Assembly: GCA_030848705.1 (NCBI GenBank)
Contig: CM061243.1
Span: forward strand, 8,395,044 to 8,459,043
Length of the DNA: 64,000 bases
Source of the DNA: Heracleum sosnowskyi
Taxonomy: Eukaryota > Streptophyta > Magnoliopsida > Apiales > Apiaceae
Direction: 5' to 3'
Shown here: piece by piece, positions 45,745-55,351 of the stretch
Numbering within the stretch: position 1 is the stretch's first letter
How the letters are laid out: each line of letters opens with the position of its first letter
Position numbers and translations under genes: made by a program
The notes under the pieces: model-generated
What the model was told of the DNA's origin: nothing
Databases searched by the model: none
The model's input: the letters and a program-made list of their open reading frames with translations, nothing else

Positions 45745-46590
45745 TGAAAAAATCCTTAGCTTGATTGTTGCCCCCACCCGGATTGTTATCAAAGATGGCA
45801 ATCCGGGGTTGAGAGTAGGCCCTGGTTCTTTCTTAAGTCCAAAGCTGAAGGCTTTGAGTAACTTAGAAAAAATTTCTGGCTTGATTGTTGCCCCCCCAAC
45901 CCGGATTGTTATCAAGGATGGCAATCCGGTGTTAAGAGTAGGTCCTTGTTCTTTCTTAAGTCCAAAGCTGAAGGCTTTGAGTAACTTAGAAAAAATCCTT
46001 AGCTTGATTGTTGCCCCCCAACCCGGATTGTTATCAAGGACGGCAATCCGGTGTTAAGAGTAAGTCCTGGTTCTTTCTTAAGTCCAAAGCTGAAGGCTTT
46101 GAGTAACTTAGAAAAAATTCTTGGCTTGATTGTTGCCCCCCAACCCGGATTGTTATCAAGGACGGCAATCCGGTGTTAAGAGTAAGTCCTGATTCTTTCT
46201 TAAGTCCAAAGCTGAAGGCTTTGAGTAACTTAGAAAAAATTCTTGGCTTGATTGTTGCCCCCCAACCCAGATTGTTATGAAAGATGGCAATCTGATGTTG
46301 AGGGTAACCTTTGGTTTTTCCTCAAGTCCAAAGCTGTGACGCTTTGGGTAACTTAGAAAAATTTCTGGCTTGATTGTTGCCCCCCAACCCGGATTGTTAT
46401 GAAAGATGGCAATCCGATGTTGAGGGTAACCTTTGGTTTTTCCTCAAGTCCAAAGTTGTGACGCTTTGGGTAACTTAGAAAAATTTCTGGCTTGATTGTT
46501 GCCCCCCCAACCTGGATTGTTATGAAAGATGGCAATCCGGTGTTGAGAGTAAGTCATGGTTCTTTTTGGGACCTAATCCGGACTGAGTTG
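45745..46590 (+). repeat. Seven-copy 122-bp tandem array with hairpins
   Basis: Units begin with TTGATTGTTGCCCCC and recur about every 122 bases (hairpins at about 45779, 45900, 46023, 46145, 46267, 46389 and 46511). Each contains CCGGATTG and, after about 13 bases, the inverse CAATCCGG, then a second short inverse CAAAGC/GCTTTG. The fifth copy has changed both arms (CCAGATTG, CAATCTGA). The array lies between the antisense gene's promoter and the 3' LTR. ORFs in it are repeat by-products. Confidence 0.9.
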
Positions 46591-46750
46591 CATATTTTTC
46601 GTTCTGGAATATGAAACGATTCCAGTTTTCCCCCCTTTTCTTTCGAAAAGACGTTACCCCAATTTTTTCTTGGAAGTTGTGTTCGCCTCCTGTCAGTAAT
46701 AATTACACTGTCTGTTTCGATTTTTCGTTTTTCTTTTTTGATATTTCGAA

Positions 46751-46807
46751 CCAATAGAATCGTGCCACCTGTCCGCTGGGGAGTTATTTTTTAACCCTCT
46801 ATAAAAA
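46751..46807 (+). promoter_or_regulatory. Putative promoter of the gypsy antisense gene (CCAAT and TATA)
   Basis: CCAAT at 46751-46755 is followed by TATAAAAA at 46800-46807, about 430 bases before the first coding exon. A donor-like GTAAGT at 46928 and an acceptor-like TTTTAG near 47238 would give a leader intron. The promoter is internal to the retroelement and points opposite to gag. Activity is inferred. Confidence 0.5.
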
Positions 46808-47238
46808 CCCTCATTCCCCCTTCTTTTTCACTTTTACCTTGCCTGAACACTTCTCCTCTTCTCTTGATTTCTCTTTCCGGCGAACTCGGTTTTCATCTCG
46901 CAAGGCCACCAATCTCTCCTGTCAGTTGTAAGTTTTCGATTTCCTTCGCTTTTACTCCTTGTTTTTCATTTCATTTTTGCCTTCTCCCATTTGTGTAAAC
47001 TGTTCATATTTTGATTTGGGGGTTTCGAAGAGTTTTTGTTTTTGTGTGATGTTGCTGTTTGTATTTGTTCTATGGTGGCTTGTTTGTGGTAGTTTGGTCA
47101 CGATTTTGGTTGCATGTGATGAGAAGACTTTGATTGTGCGATTTTAGATTTCTGGGTTTCGTTTTTATTTTCTTGATGTTTTTGAACTGTGTAGGCTTGT
47201 GCATATGTGTAAGTATGTTGGTTTGATCTTGTTTTAGC

Positions 47239-49440
47239 TCGTGCTCATCGCGCTCGTCGTGTACTTATACCCCTTTATGACCCTTCTTCTAGCTGTAACG
47301 ACTCCCCAGTCTCTAGAGATCCAGATTTTGTAGAATTATTTTGGTGTAGAATGGCTAAAAAGAAAAAACAATCTGGAGCCTAGTAAACCGTCTTTTTGTT
47401 CAAGAACCTCCCCGCGGCGGTGTGCTCAGTACTCCGGACGGATATTGGTCTGACACCAGCTATTTCTTTGTGAAGAAAGATCCGGCTATAGAACATCAAT
47501 TTTATTATAGGGATCTTAGTACTTGTTATAGGAATCATCAGGAGTTTGGCCATCCCGGACCGTACAATGAGTCCGAATTTGATGATGCTTTTTCCAAAAT
47601 GGGTATTAGCGAGGCTCCTTATCCTTTGAAGGAAAAGTTTGCAAGTCTCCCGGATACTCATATGGACAAATTGGTCTGGGCTTCATTCCACTTGGGGCCT
47701 GAAATAGGTTGAAGATGGCCTCAACCCGGGGAGAGGATCTACCATAGACCGAAGGATGGCTATGTTGGAGTGTGGCTGGAAACTCTACGGTCCGGATGGA
47801 ATCCTAGGTGCCACCAGTTTGTAAAACACATGTGTAAATACGTGTATAAAATTTACGTAATGCAAATTACTCCTAACGGGGTTAAGTGGATAACTTGGTT
47901 TTTGGCTGCTTGTGAAAAGATGGGGTATCAGCCCACATTGCGGCTTTTCCATCAGTTGTTTAAGCTAGTCCAGTCCAACAAAGAGCCTTTGTATGAGATC
48001 CGGTTTCGTGCGGAAGAGTGCGGTTATCCGTCCGGCGCTGCCAAACCGGTTATTCAACAGTCCACATTGAAATTTTGGAATGGAGAAGTTATTTTCCTGA
48101 AAGGCTTGGACTTGGAATTCATGCCTTATATTGTTGCTGGTGTTGAAGCCGAAGTGTTTAATGTTTTCACACTTGAAGGGGAAGCCTTGGCTCAGGTTCA
48201 CAAGTTCTGTGAGTGCCTTGGTTTCCAAATGACCCGGGATAGTTTCATGAAACATAACGTATTATTTGATCTTGGATGTAAGTTACTAAATCTTCTCTTG
48301 TAATCCGGATACTTCTCTTTGTTTGCTAACATTTTCTTTTTATTTTTGCAGGTTTGCCTTTCTTCCAGCCTGAGTTGCATAACATCATGTCTTGTAATGC
48401 TTTCGCCGCATCCTTTAAGAAACTCGGTGGTGTTCACAGTACCAAGAATCCGGGTGAAGTTGGAGGGTCCGGATCCAGCGCTCTGAAGGAGGGTGGTGCA
48501 GAATCCATTGCTCCGAATCCTGTTCGACCCGAGCCTCTTGTTGATGCTGCTGATATCGAGATAATTGATGATCCGGAGCAACGCTCCCTGAAGAAGAGGA
48601 AGATTCACACTGGCAAGAAGCCGCTCCCCAAGGCAAAAGTTGTTATTGACAGGATTGATGCCGATGCGGAGGGTAAAGGCCCGGATGAGGAACCTATCTG
48701 AATAGGGAACTTTACCTTGACCGAACTGGCTAGTATGTGTGCTGATATTCCTACCGATACTGACTTTGAGGAGATGGAACGATCCGGAACTAACGCTTGT
48801 CTTCAGCGTCTCGTTGGTTATTGGGGCCATGTAAGTTTTTGTTTTTGCGTTTCTTTGTTTTTCATTTGCTTGTTTGGTAACTGCAATTTGTTTTCTTTAG
48901 GTTGGGGGTTTGATCAGTGTTATTGCCAGCGTTGTTGTTTCTGAACGCAAAGCTTCCAAGGAATTCGGAAACCAGAAGGATTCCCGAATTCGGGATTTGG
49001 AACTTGAACTTGCTGTTTTGAAAGCTAAGAATGCTGACAGGGAGGTGGAGGTGAGTTCTGAGATATCCGGGCTCCGAGCTGATATTGCAAAAGTTGAGAA
49101 GCGGGCTAATGACTTGGAAGAAACTAACAAGCAACTTCTTGTTGACAATTCCAAATCCCATGAAGCAATCATAGCCCAGTTCAAGGAAAGTCCGGATTAT
49201 GACCAAGCCGTCGCTGATGCGGGTGCTCCTGAAGTTCTTCGTGCCTGGCTTGTCGCCGAACGACATATCAAGACCGATCCTACTGCTGATTGGGATTCTT
49301 TCGTTGGTGAATTCTTAGCTGCCAAACTCTCTATCGAGAATGGGAAAGGTGAACCACAACCCTTTGATGGTCCTGTTCCGAGTTTCCTTCCACATCCCTC
49401 CAATCCGGTTGTGCCTTCTCCGAATGAAAATGTTGACTAG
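47239..49440 (+). pseudogene. Gypsy antisense spliced ORF (Transposase_28-like), with premature stops
   Basis: The gene is opposite to gag. Coding-like blocks are about 47239-47383 (ends in TAG), 47422-48277, 48352-48830 and 48901-49440. Introns 48278-48351 and 48831-48900 are GT-AG and join in frame. Two in-frame TGA codons (47710-47712 and 48699-48701) and a break near 47384-47421 interrupt it. Restricted to single blocks, PNGVKWITWFLAACEKMG and the surrounding pattern recall the family Transposase_28 (putative gypsy-type transposon), known as an antisense extra ORF in Tat elements. The last exon is coiled-coil-like (about 48960-49170: LELELAVLKAKNADREVEVS). A nuclear-signal-like KKRKIHTGKKPLPK lies in exon 3. 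The biological role is unknown. Confidence 0.75.
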
Positions 49441-49639
49441 TAACTTATCATATCTTTTGAACATTTGGTATTTGAATTCTCTGTAACCGTAAACTTTGTT
49501 TTGTTGTTTCTGCTCTCAACTCAAAGGGATGTTTCCGGGTTGTATGGCCAACCCGGGTCTCTGTATTTGCTTTAGCTGCTTTTTTTTTATATAATCGTGT
49601 TGTGATCCTGCTTTGTTGTTGCCCTTGTCATTGCACTGT

Positions 49640-51310
49640 TCTCTTCTAAATTTATACTGCTCATGAATCCGGTCTCCTAGATTAGTTCTTGAACCGGACC
49701 TTTTCTTTCATACTTGGAATAAAATCTAAGTATTTGGTTTTATTGCATATTGCTCGTGAGTCCGGTCTCATAGTTTGGTTCTGAGCCGGACTCTTGATCT
49801 GCATATTGCTGGGGACCCTGGTTCCTCTGCATGCCTATGGCTCTGAGCCAGAGTTATAGAGTTTCATATTGCTCGTGAGTCCGGTCTCAAGGCTTGATTC
49901 TGAGCCGGACTCTTTCTTCTGTACTTAGAATAGAATCTAAGATTTCGATTTGATTGCATATTGCTCGTGAGTCCGGTCTCATAGCTTGGTTCTGAACCGG
50001 ACTCTTTTATTTCGTACTTAGAATAAAATCTAAGTATTTGGTTTTATTGCATATTGCTCGTGAGTCCGGTCTCATAGCTTGGTTCTGAGCCGGACTCTTG
50101 ATCTGCGTATTGCTGGGGACCCTGGCTCCTCTGCATGCCTACGGCTCTGAGCCAGGGTTATAGAGTTGCATATTGCTCGTGAGTCCGGTCTCATGGCTTG
50201 ATTCTGAGCCGGACTCTTTCTTTTGTACTTAGAATAGAATCTAAGGTTTCGATTTGATTGCATATTGCTCGTGAGTCCGGTCTCATAGATTGGTTCTGAG
50301 CCGGAATCTTTTCTTTCGTAATTAGAATAAAATCTAAGTATTTGGTTTTATTGCATATTGCTCGCGAGTCCGGTCTCATAGCTTGGTTATGAGCCGGACT
50401 CTTGATCTGCATATTGCTGGGGACCCTGGCTCCTCTGCATGCCTATGGCTCTGAGCCAGGGTTATAGAGTTGCATATTGCTCGTGAGTCCGGTCTCATGG
50501 CTTGATTCTGAGCCGGACTCTTTCTTTTGTACTTAAAATAGAATCTAAGGTTTCGATTTGATGGCATATTGCTCGTGAGTCCGGTCTCATGGCTTGATTC
50601 TGAGCCGGACTCTTGATCTGCATATTACTGGGGACCCTGGCTCCTCTGCATGCCTATGGCTCTGAGCCAGGGTTATAGAGTTGCATATTGCTCGTGAGTC
50701 CGGTCTCATAGCTTGATTCTGAGCCGGACTCTTTCTTTTGTACTTAGAATAGAATCTAAGGTTTCGATTTGATTGCATATTGTTCGTGAGTCCGGTCTCA
50801 TAGCTTGGTTCTGAGCCGGACTCTTTTCTTTCGTACTTAGAATAAAATCTAAGTATTTGGTTTTATTGCATATTGCTCGCGAGTCCGGTCTCATAGCTTG
50901 GTTTTGAGCCGGACTCTTGATCTGCATATTGCTGGGGACCCTGGCTCCTCTGTATGCCTATGGCTCTGAGCCAGGGTTATAGAGTTGCATATTGCTCGTG
51001 AGTCCGGTCTCATGGCTTGATTCTGAGCCGGACTCTTTCTTTTGTACTTAAAATAGAATCTAAGGTTTCGATTTGATGGCATATTGCTCGTGAGTCCGGT
51101 CTCATGGCTTGATTCTGAGCCGGACTCTTGATCTGCATATTGCTGGGGACCCTGGCTCCTCTGCATGCCTATGGCTCTGAGCCAGGGTTATAGAGTTGCA
51201 TATTGCTCGTGAGTCCGGTCTCATAGCTTGATTCTGAGCCGAACTCTTGATCTGCATATTGCTGGGGACCCTGGCTCCTCTGCATGCCTATGGCTCTGAG
51301 CCAGGGTTGA
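49640..51310 (+). repeat. Large array of three kinds of stem-loop cassette
   Basis: The array has about 16 copies of GAGTCCGG ... CCGGACTC (arms about 20 bases apart), about 7 copies of CCCTGGCTC ... GAGCCAGGG, and interspersed ACTTAGA ... TCTAAGT, in an ordered higher-order pattern with steps of about 92 or 119 bases. Nearly every cassette can fold as a hairpin on either strand. Some arms show paired changes, but some also show one-sided ones. It lies downstream of the antisense gene, in its 3' region, and downstream of the protease on the other strand. ORFs here are by-products. Confidence 0.92.
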
Positions 51311-51538
51311 TAGATAAATGAACAATACAAAAAATGTAGGAGTATAATCTTGTAATATTATAGAATGGCCAAATGCCTAGTTTTTGGAGAAAGATCTGGA
51401 ATACAAGTCTCTTAATTTTACTTCAATACAAAAGATCAAACAATTTGCTGAAGATTCTGGGCTTTAGGGAGCTCATTGTTATAGGTCCGGGCTCTGAATT
51501 CTTTGTATTGATAGAACTTCCTTTCCGGGCTCTTTCCC

Positions 51539-52129
51539 TTAGTTGAATTTATGTCTCTTTTGGGTCATACTGTTCTGGTAAGAGTTGGCTTTCCTCTTAT
51601 TTTTTGGATCTGTTTCAGCCATGACTAAAGCTTTCCCATAGCATCTACTAGCCATTTGATAATCCCCCCGGACTTCTCCCGTGCCATAGGGTGTGGGAAA
51701 TTTGAACTTTAAGTGCGGGGTTGAGGTTACAGCTTGTAGCTTAGTCAGGGCTGGTCTCCCCAGGATCCCATTGTAGGAAGAAGGAGTGTTGATGACATAG
51801 AATTTAACAATGTTGTTGACTTGATTCGGATAGGTCCCAAACAGTACTGGTAGGTACAGGGTTCCTTGAATTGGGACTGAGTTGTTCCCAAAACCGTAAA
51901 GAGGATCTTCTCTGCACTCGTTTATCTTCACACTTCCCAACTTTATCCGGTCCACAGTATGTTTGAACAAGACATTGACAGAAGAGCCATTGTCAATCAG
52001 GATTCTTTTAACTTCATTGTCAGCTATGTCTAGACTGACAACTAGGGCTTCATTATGATTTGGGTCGAGTCCTTCAAAATCATCTTTGTTGAAACTGATT
52101 ATTTGCTCTGGACCGGTCTGAACCATCAT
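51539..52129 (-). CDS. Gypsy aspartic protease segment (frameshifted from gag)
   Basis: 196 codons containing ILIDNGSSVNVLF near residue 47, the retropepsin motif of Tat/Athila-type gypsy elements with DNGSS in place of DTGSS, and the flap/C-terminal block YNGILGRPALTKLQAV. It is the 3' continuation of the gag-protease polyprotein, shifted out of frame by a C-run at 52171-52182 on the plus strand. After the protease the frame ends in a stop, with no reverse transcriptase. The protease fold looks complete, but expression would need a frameshift or repair. Confidence 0.8.
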   Translation of the reverse strand: MMVQTGPEQIISFNKDDFEGLDPNHNEALVVSLDIADNEVKRILIDNGSSVNVLFKHTVDRIKLGSVKINECREDPLYGFGNNSVPIQGTLYLPVLFGTYPNQVNNIVKFYVINTPSSYNGILGRPALTKLQAVTSTPHLKFKFPTPYGTGEVRGDYQMASRCYGKALVMAETDPKNKRKANSYQNSMTQKRHKFN

Positions 52130-52298
52130 TATCTCATCTCCCGAGTCCGGACTCCGGGGTGGCGAGATAGACCCCCCCCCCCCAATACAACATTCACAAT
52201 ATTTTTACCCTTCCCGGATCCTGTTCCTCTGTCATCCGTTCTCCGGGATATGTATTGTCCCATGTTGTCTTTCTTGATCTGTTCTTCCACAAAGAACT

Positions 52299-53900
52299 TT
52301 AGAGACAGACAGTTCTCGGTTGTGTGTCCATGGGTTTCATGATAGTCACAGTGTTTATGGGTACAGACCGGTTTTCTGGTCCGGTAACCATGGGTTTGGG
52401 AGGATAGAAGAAAGGCTTGTCTCTTACTTCTTTCAGAATGTCGGCCCGAGTCCGGTTAAGTGGAGTCCAGTTCGGCTCTGGTCGGGGCTCGGGCTTTGGT
52501 TTGGTTTGCTCGGGCTCTCTTCTTTGATTGGAGTCCGGGGTTTGGGTAGATAATACCAGCTGAGAGCTCTGAATGTAATTGCTTTGTCTGTTGGGTTTAA
52601 ATTTTTTGTCTTGGTGGAAACTGTTCTTTGGGCGGTCCTCAGCCCGGGGTGGAGAGAGTCCTTGCCTTGTCATTCTCATTGCTTGAAGAACATCTGTTTC
52701 CTTAATGAACCGGGCTGCCATGAAATATGCCGCCGCCAGGCTCTGTGGTTCCTTGTGGATGAGGTCAAGAACATACCTCTCATTATTGTCGGGATCTAGG
52801 TTTCTGCGGAAAATTGTAAGAGCTTCACGCTCATCTAAGTTGCTCACATTGTTGATGGCTTCCTGGAAGCGTTTCATATAGGTGGCCAATGCCTCTCCCC
52901 GGGCTTTCCGAACCGTCTCTAGGTGGCACATGTGCATTTCGTGGGTTTTATTGGCTCTAAAATGTCTCAGGAAAGACTCACGAAACTGCTTCCAATTGTG
53001 GATGCTCCGGGATGGGATTCTGCTGAACCATCTTTGTGCCCCGGATTTAAGAGTCGAGGCGAAGAACATGCACTTGGTGAGATCATTGTAGTAATATATC
53101 ATTGCAATTTGCTCGAAGTAATTAACATGCTCTTCCGGGTCCCCCAGACCATTGAAGGAGTCAAAGTTGTAATGTTTGAGATTTTTCTGTCTGGGTGTAG
53201 CCTCTAGAGAGTAACTGAAAGGTGTCAAGGTATCCCCTATGTCAATTCCCGAGTCTTGACCAACTTTTTTCTGGAGTTCATGAATCATGTCTATTAAGTC
53301 TTCTTGGGGTTCTTCTTCATCTGAGACTATGTCGAGGCTAGGAGCCCGGGTTCTTCTCCTGTCATGTGTTTTGCCCAGGATCCGGGCCTCCTCCTCTTGA
53401 ATTCTTTTTTGGATTTTGAGGTCAAGTTTAGCTTGCTCTTCGTTCCGGATTCTTTCCCTCAATTCAGCTAGCTTCCTGAGCTTCTCAGCTTCAGTATCTT
53501 GATGTTTACTATGAGTTCTGTGGTGAGTTCTTTTCCGGGCTTCTTTGTCTTTACCCCCAATTCTGTCAAAAACTGAGGCGCGAGATCGGTGAGATTCTCC
53601 AGAATCATGAGAGTTCTCATTTTGTTCAACTTCATTTAGCCGAGCTTCCTTATACTTCCGGATTGCATCAACCAACTGGTTCCCGGTCAATTTTTCCATG
53701 AGTACGGGTTCCATGTTGACATCCGTGTACTTGAACTTGTTAATTTCAATTTCAACCCGGGCATCACCAGGCTGGATTATCTGAGATGCCAGAGCCTGGG
53801 CTGGTGGTAGTTCAATCACATTCGGGTTCGGGTTTAGGGGTGGTTCTTGTCTTGGGGTGTTGGTTGCGGGCCTCATTGTGGATTTGCTACCTCGAGCCAT
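52299..53900 (-). CDS. gag: Gypsy gag polyprotein (3' end frameshifted)
   Basis: 533 codons. An N-terminal charged region of about 200 residues (EKLRKLAELRERIRNEEQAK) is followed by the retrotrans_gag domain, about residues 240-400 (FNGLGDPEEHVNYFEQIAM, RWFSRIPSRSIHNWKQFRES, GEALATYMKRFQEAINNVSN). Near the end, a shift of one base from the ORF frame gives KHCDYHETHGHTTENC, a CDYH-type zinc-binding motif, so one base was gained or lost near 52365. The true gag-protease frame therefore carries at least two frameshifts. Its ATG lies about 390 bases from the primer-binding site. Confidence 0.88.
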   Translation of the reverse strand: MARGSKSTMRPATNTPRQEPPLNPNPNVIELPPAQALASQIIQPGDARVEIEINKFKYTDVNMEPVLMEKLTGNQLVDAIRKYKEARLNEVEQNENSHDSGESHRSRASVFDRIGGKDKEARKRTHHRTHSKHQDTEAEKLRKLAELRERIRNEEQAKLDLKIQKRIQEEEARILGKTHDRRRTRAPSLDIVSDEEEPQEDLIDMIHELQKKVGQDSGIDIGDTLTPFSYSLEATPRQKNLKHYNFDSFNGLGDPEEHVNYFEQIAMIYYYNDLTKCMFFASTLKSGAQRWFSRIPSRSIHNWKQFRESFLRHFRANKTHEMHMCHLETVRKARGEALATYMKRFQEAINNVSNLDEREALTIFRRNLDPDNNERYVLDLIHKEPQSLAAAYFMAARFIKETDVLQAMRMTRQGLSPPRAEDRPKNSFHQDKKFKPNRQSNYIQSSQLVLSTQTPDSNQRREPEQTKPKPEPRPEPNWTPLNRTRADILKEVRDKPFFYPPKPMVTGPENRSVPINTVTIMKPMDTQPRTVCL

Positions 53901-54285
53901 GGTTCAAGAACAACAAAAAATTATACAAATTTTGGCACAATTTTCCAATAACAGAGTAAATCTTATCTAGATCTGGGTTTTATCAATGAAGGTGAATCAA
54001 TGTACGCATGCCTTTTCTGGGTTTTATGTATCTTAAAGCAAGAAAACTGGGTTTTTAAGATAGATCTATAAGGGAACAATGTAGATCTAAGCAACGAAAT
54101 AGAGTAAGAAAGCTAAACAGGACTAAAAATCAACAGATCTGGGCTACACAATGGCAAGAAACATGCATACTTTAAAGAGAAAGGCAATTGAGTTCATTTT
54201 CATAGTTAAAAATGTAGGATTGGTTTAGATCTTACTGGGCTTGAAGATGGTGAGCCTAGCGGCACTATGGCCACAAGGCAGGGTT
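53901..54285 (-). other. Gypsy 5' leader
   Basis: Untranslated leader between the primer-binding site and the gag ATG. It contains repeated GATCTGGGTTT-like words but no ORF. Confidence 0.6.
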
Positions 54286-54303
54286 CCCCTCCTTCTAGCG
54301 CCA
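54286..54303 (-). other. Gypsy primer-binding site
   Basis: The minus strand reads TGGCGCTAGAAGGAGGGG, two bases from the 5' LTR. It is identical to the site at 4538-4555. The primer tRNA is not assigned. Confidence 0.8.
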
Positions 54304-54305
54304 AA

Positions 54306-55014
54306 TGATAACTCCAAATCCCGATCTAGTCCTCCCCGGCCGATCCCACGCCTGGAAGCGGTGTCGCTGCGGTTGGGACTCTGCAAAATAACACCGGAGG
54401 GGGGTTGGGACCCTGGCGGCGCCTCCGGCGTGAGAATAAGTAACGGTTTTAGAAAGGTAGACAGGACTGTAGAGATATCTAAAATGTGGAGGGTGTGTGT
54501 ATGGGTTGAGTGTGTAAAAGAGAAATGTAACCCAAACCTCTCCTCTTTGGTCTATTTATAGGCCAAGGATTAGGGTTTTGGGGTTGTACCTGCAATCATG
54601 AGCGTTGAATCCTAGGTAGGTAGGACACCTAGGTGATGTTGATGGATTGCACGTGTCCAGGTGAAGGATTGTGGCGTCCTGTGCCAGGCTCCTGCTGGCG
54701 TGTGGTTTAAATAGGGAATCATTGTCCCAATCATTAGGTATTCTTACGTGTCGTTATCAGGTGTGGACATCAATGATGACCTAGGCACGTCACGTAATGA
54801 GGTATAGATTTTCTCACGCAAGAGATTGCCTTTGTCGCCAGGAGAGAATTAAGTTTAAAGCTTGAGCCACAGCCTGGCAATGAGTCCGGACTAGTATGTT
54901 GGTCATGATTCCAAGATGAGTCTGGACTAGGAGGTGAGCCATGACTCGAATGGTAATCCGGGTTCCAGGCGACTCCTGGCTCAGAGATAAGACCGTGCTA
55001 TACATAGCCTATCA
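54306..55014 (-). repeat. Gypsy 5' LTR
   Basis: 709 bp, TGATAACTCC to CCTATCA on the plus strand, flanked by GATCA at 55015-55019. It contains TATAAATA for minus-strand transcription at 54553-54560. Confidence 0.95.
54553..54560 (-). promoter_or_regulatory. TATA box of the gypsy 5' LTR
   Basis: TATAAATA on the minus strand inside the LTR. The same octamer is the TATA box of the left element's LTR (4756-4763). Confidence 0.6.
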
Positions 55015-55351
55015 GATCATATTTTGTAATCAAAAATTTGCAAAACGTACTGTTTTGTAAAGTATATTCTATGAAAATCACTATTTTATTGAAAATCTTG
55101 AAAATCATGTAAGTTCTGCAAACTAAACATGAATGTTCTACAAACCGAATATGTTTTGCAGAACAATATGTTTTGCTATGTTTTAGTTGCAAAATATATA
55201 TAATTTTAAAGATTTTAAATGAAAATAGTTATTTTCATAGAACATAATTTATAAAATATTATATTTTGTTAAATTTAGATTGCAGAACGTATGTGATCTC
55301 CAGATCTCCACAAAAAAAATGATCTCCGTAAAACTTAACTCAACATTATAT

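Larger units (their letters stand above)
31950..55014 (-). mobile_element. Tat-like Ty3/gypsy element lacking RT and integrase
   Basis: Two 709-bp LTRs begin TG and end CA. The right LTR is 54306-55014. The left is 31950-32187 plus 45208-45678, split by the Copia insertion. GATCA flanks the whole element (31945-31949 and 55015-55019). Minus-strand order is 5' LTR, primer site, gag, protease, hairpin array, antisense spliced gene, second array, polypurine tract, 3' LTR. An extra antisense gene near the 3' LTR is known from Tat-lineage gypsy elements. No reverse transcriptase, RNase H or integrase is found, so it would depend on a helper. The LTRs differ at roughly ten positions of 709, so the insertion is fairly young. 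Confidence 0.92.
31865..55341. mobile_element. Short TIR element (MULE-like), split by nested retroelements
   Basis: The left end (31865-31949) and right end (55020-55341) are inverted copies. Both read GAGTTAAGTTYYAYGGAGAT, then a T-run, GTGGAGA, GGAGA and TTCTGCAATCTAAA. Without the retroelements it would be about 407 bp. Flanks are AACATTTATA (31855-31864) and AACATTATAT (55342-55351), compatible with a ~9-bp Mutator-type duplication altered by one base. No transposase is present. A related copy lies at 63227-63617. Confidence 0.7.

Noticed and set aside
50072..51166. Repeated ORFs encoding KSPAQNQAMRPDSRAICN-type peptides
   Set aside because: They are minus-strand translations of the hairpin array, not genes.
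49640..51310. CRISPR-like regular repeats
   Set aside because: Units are nearly identical throughout with no unique spacers, in a plant nuclear retroelement; it is a tandem hairpin array.
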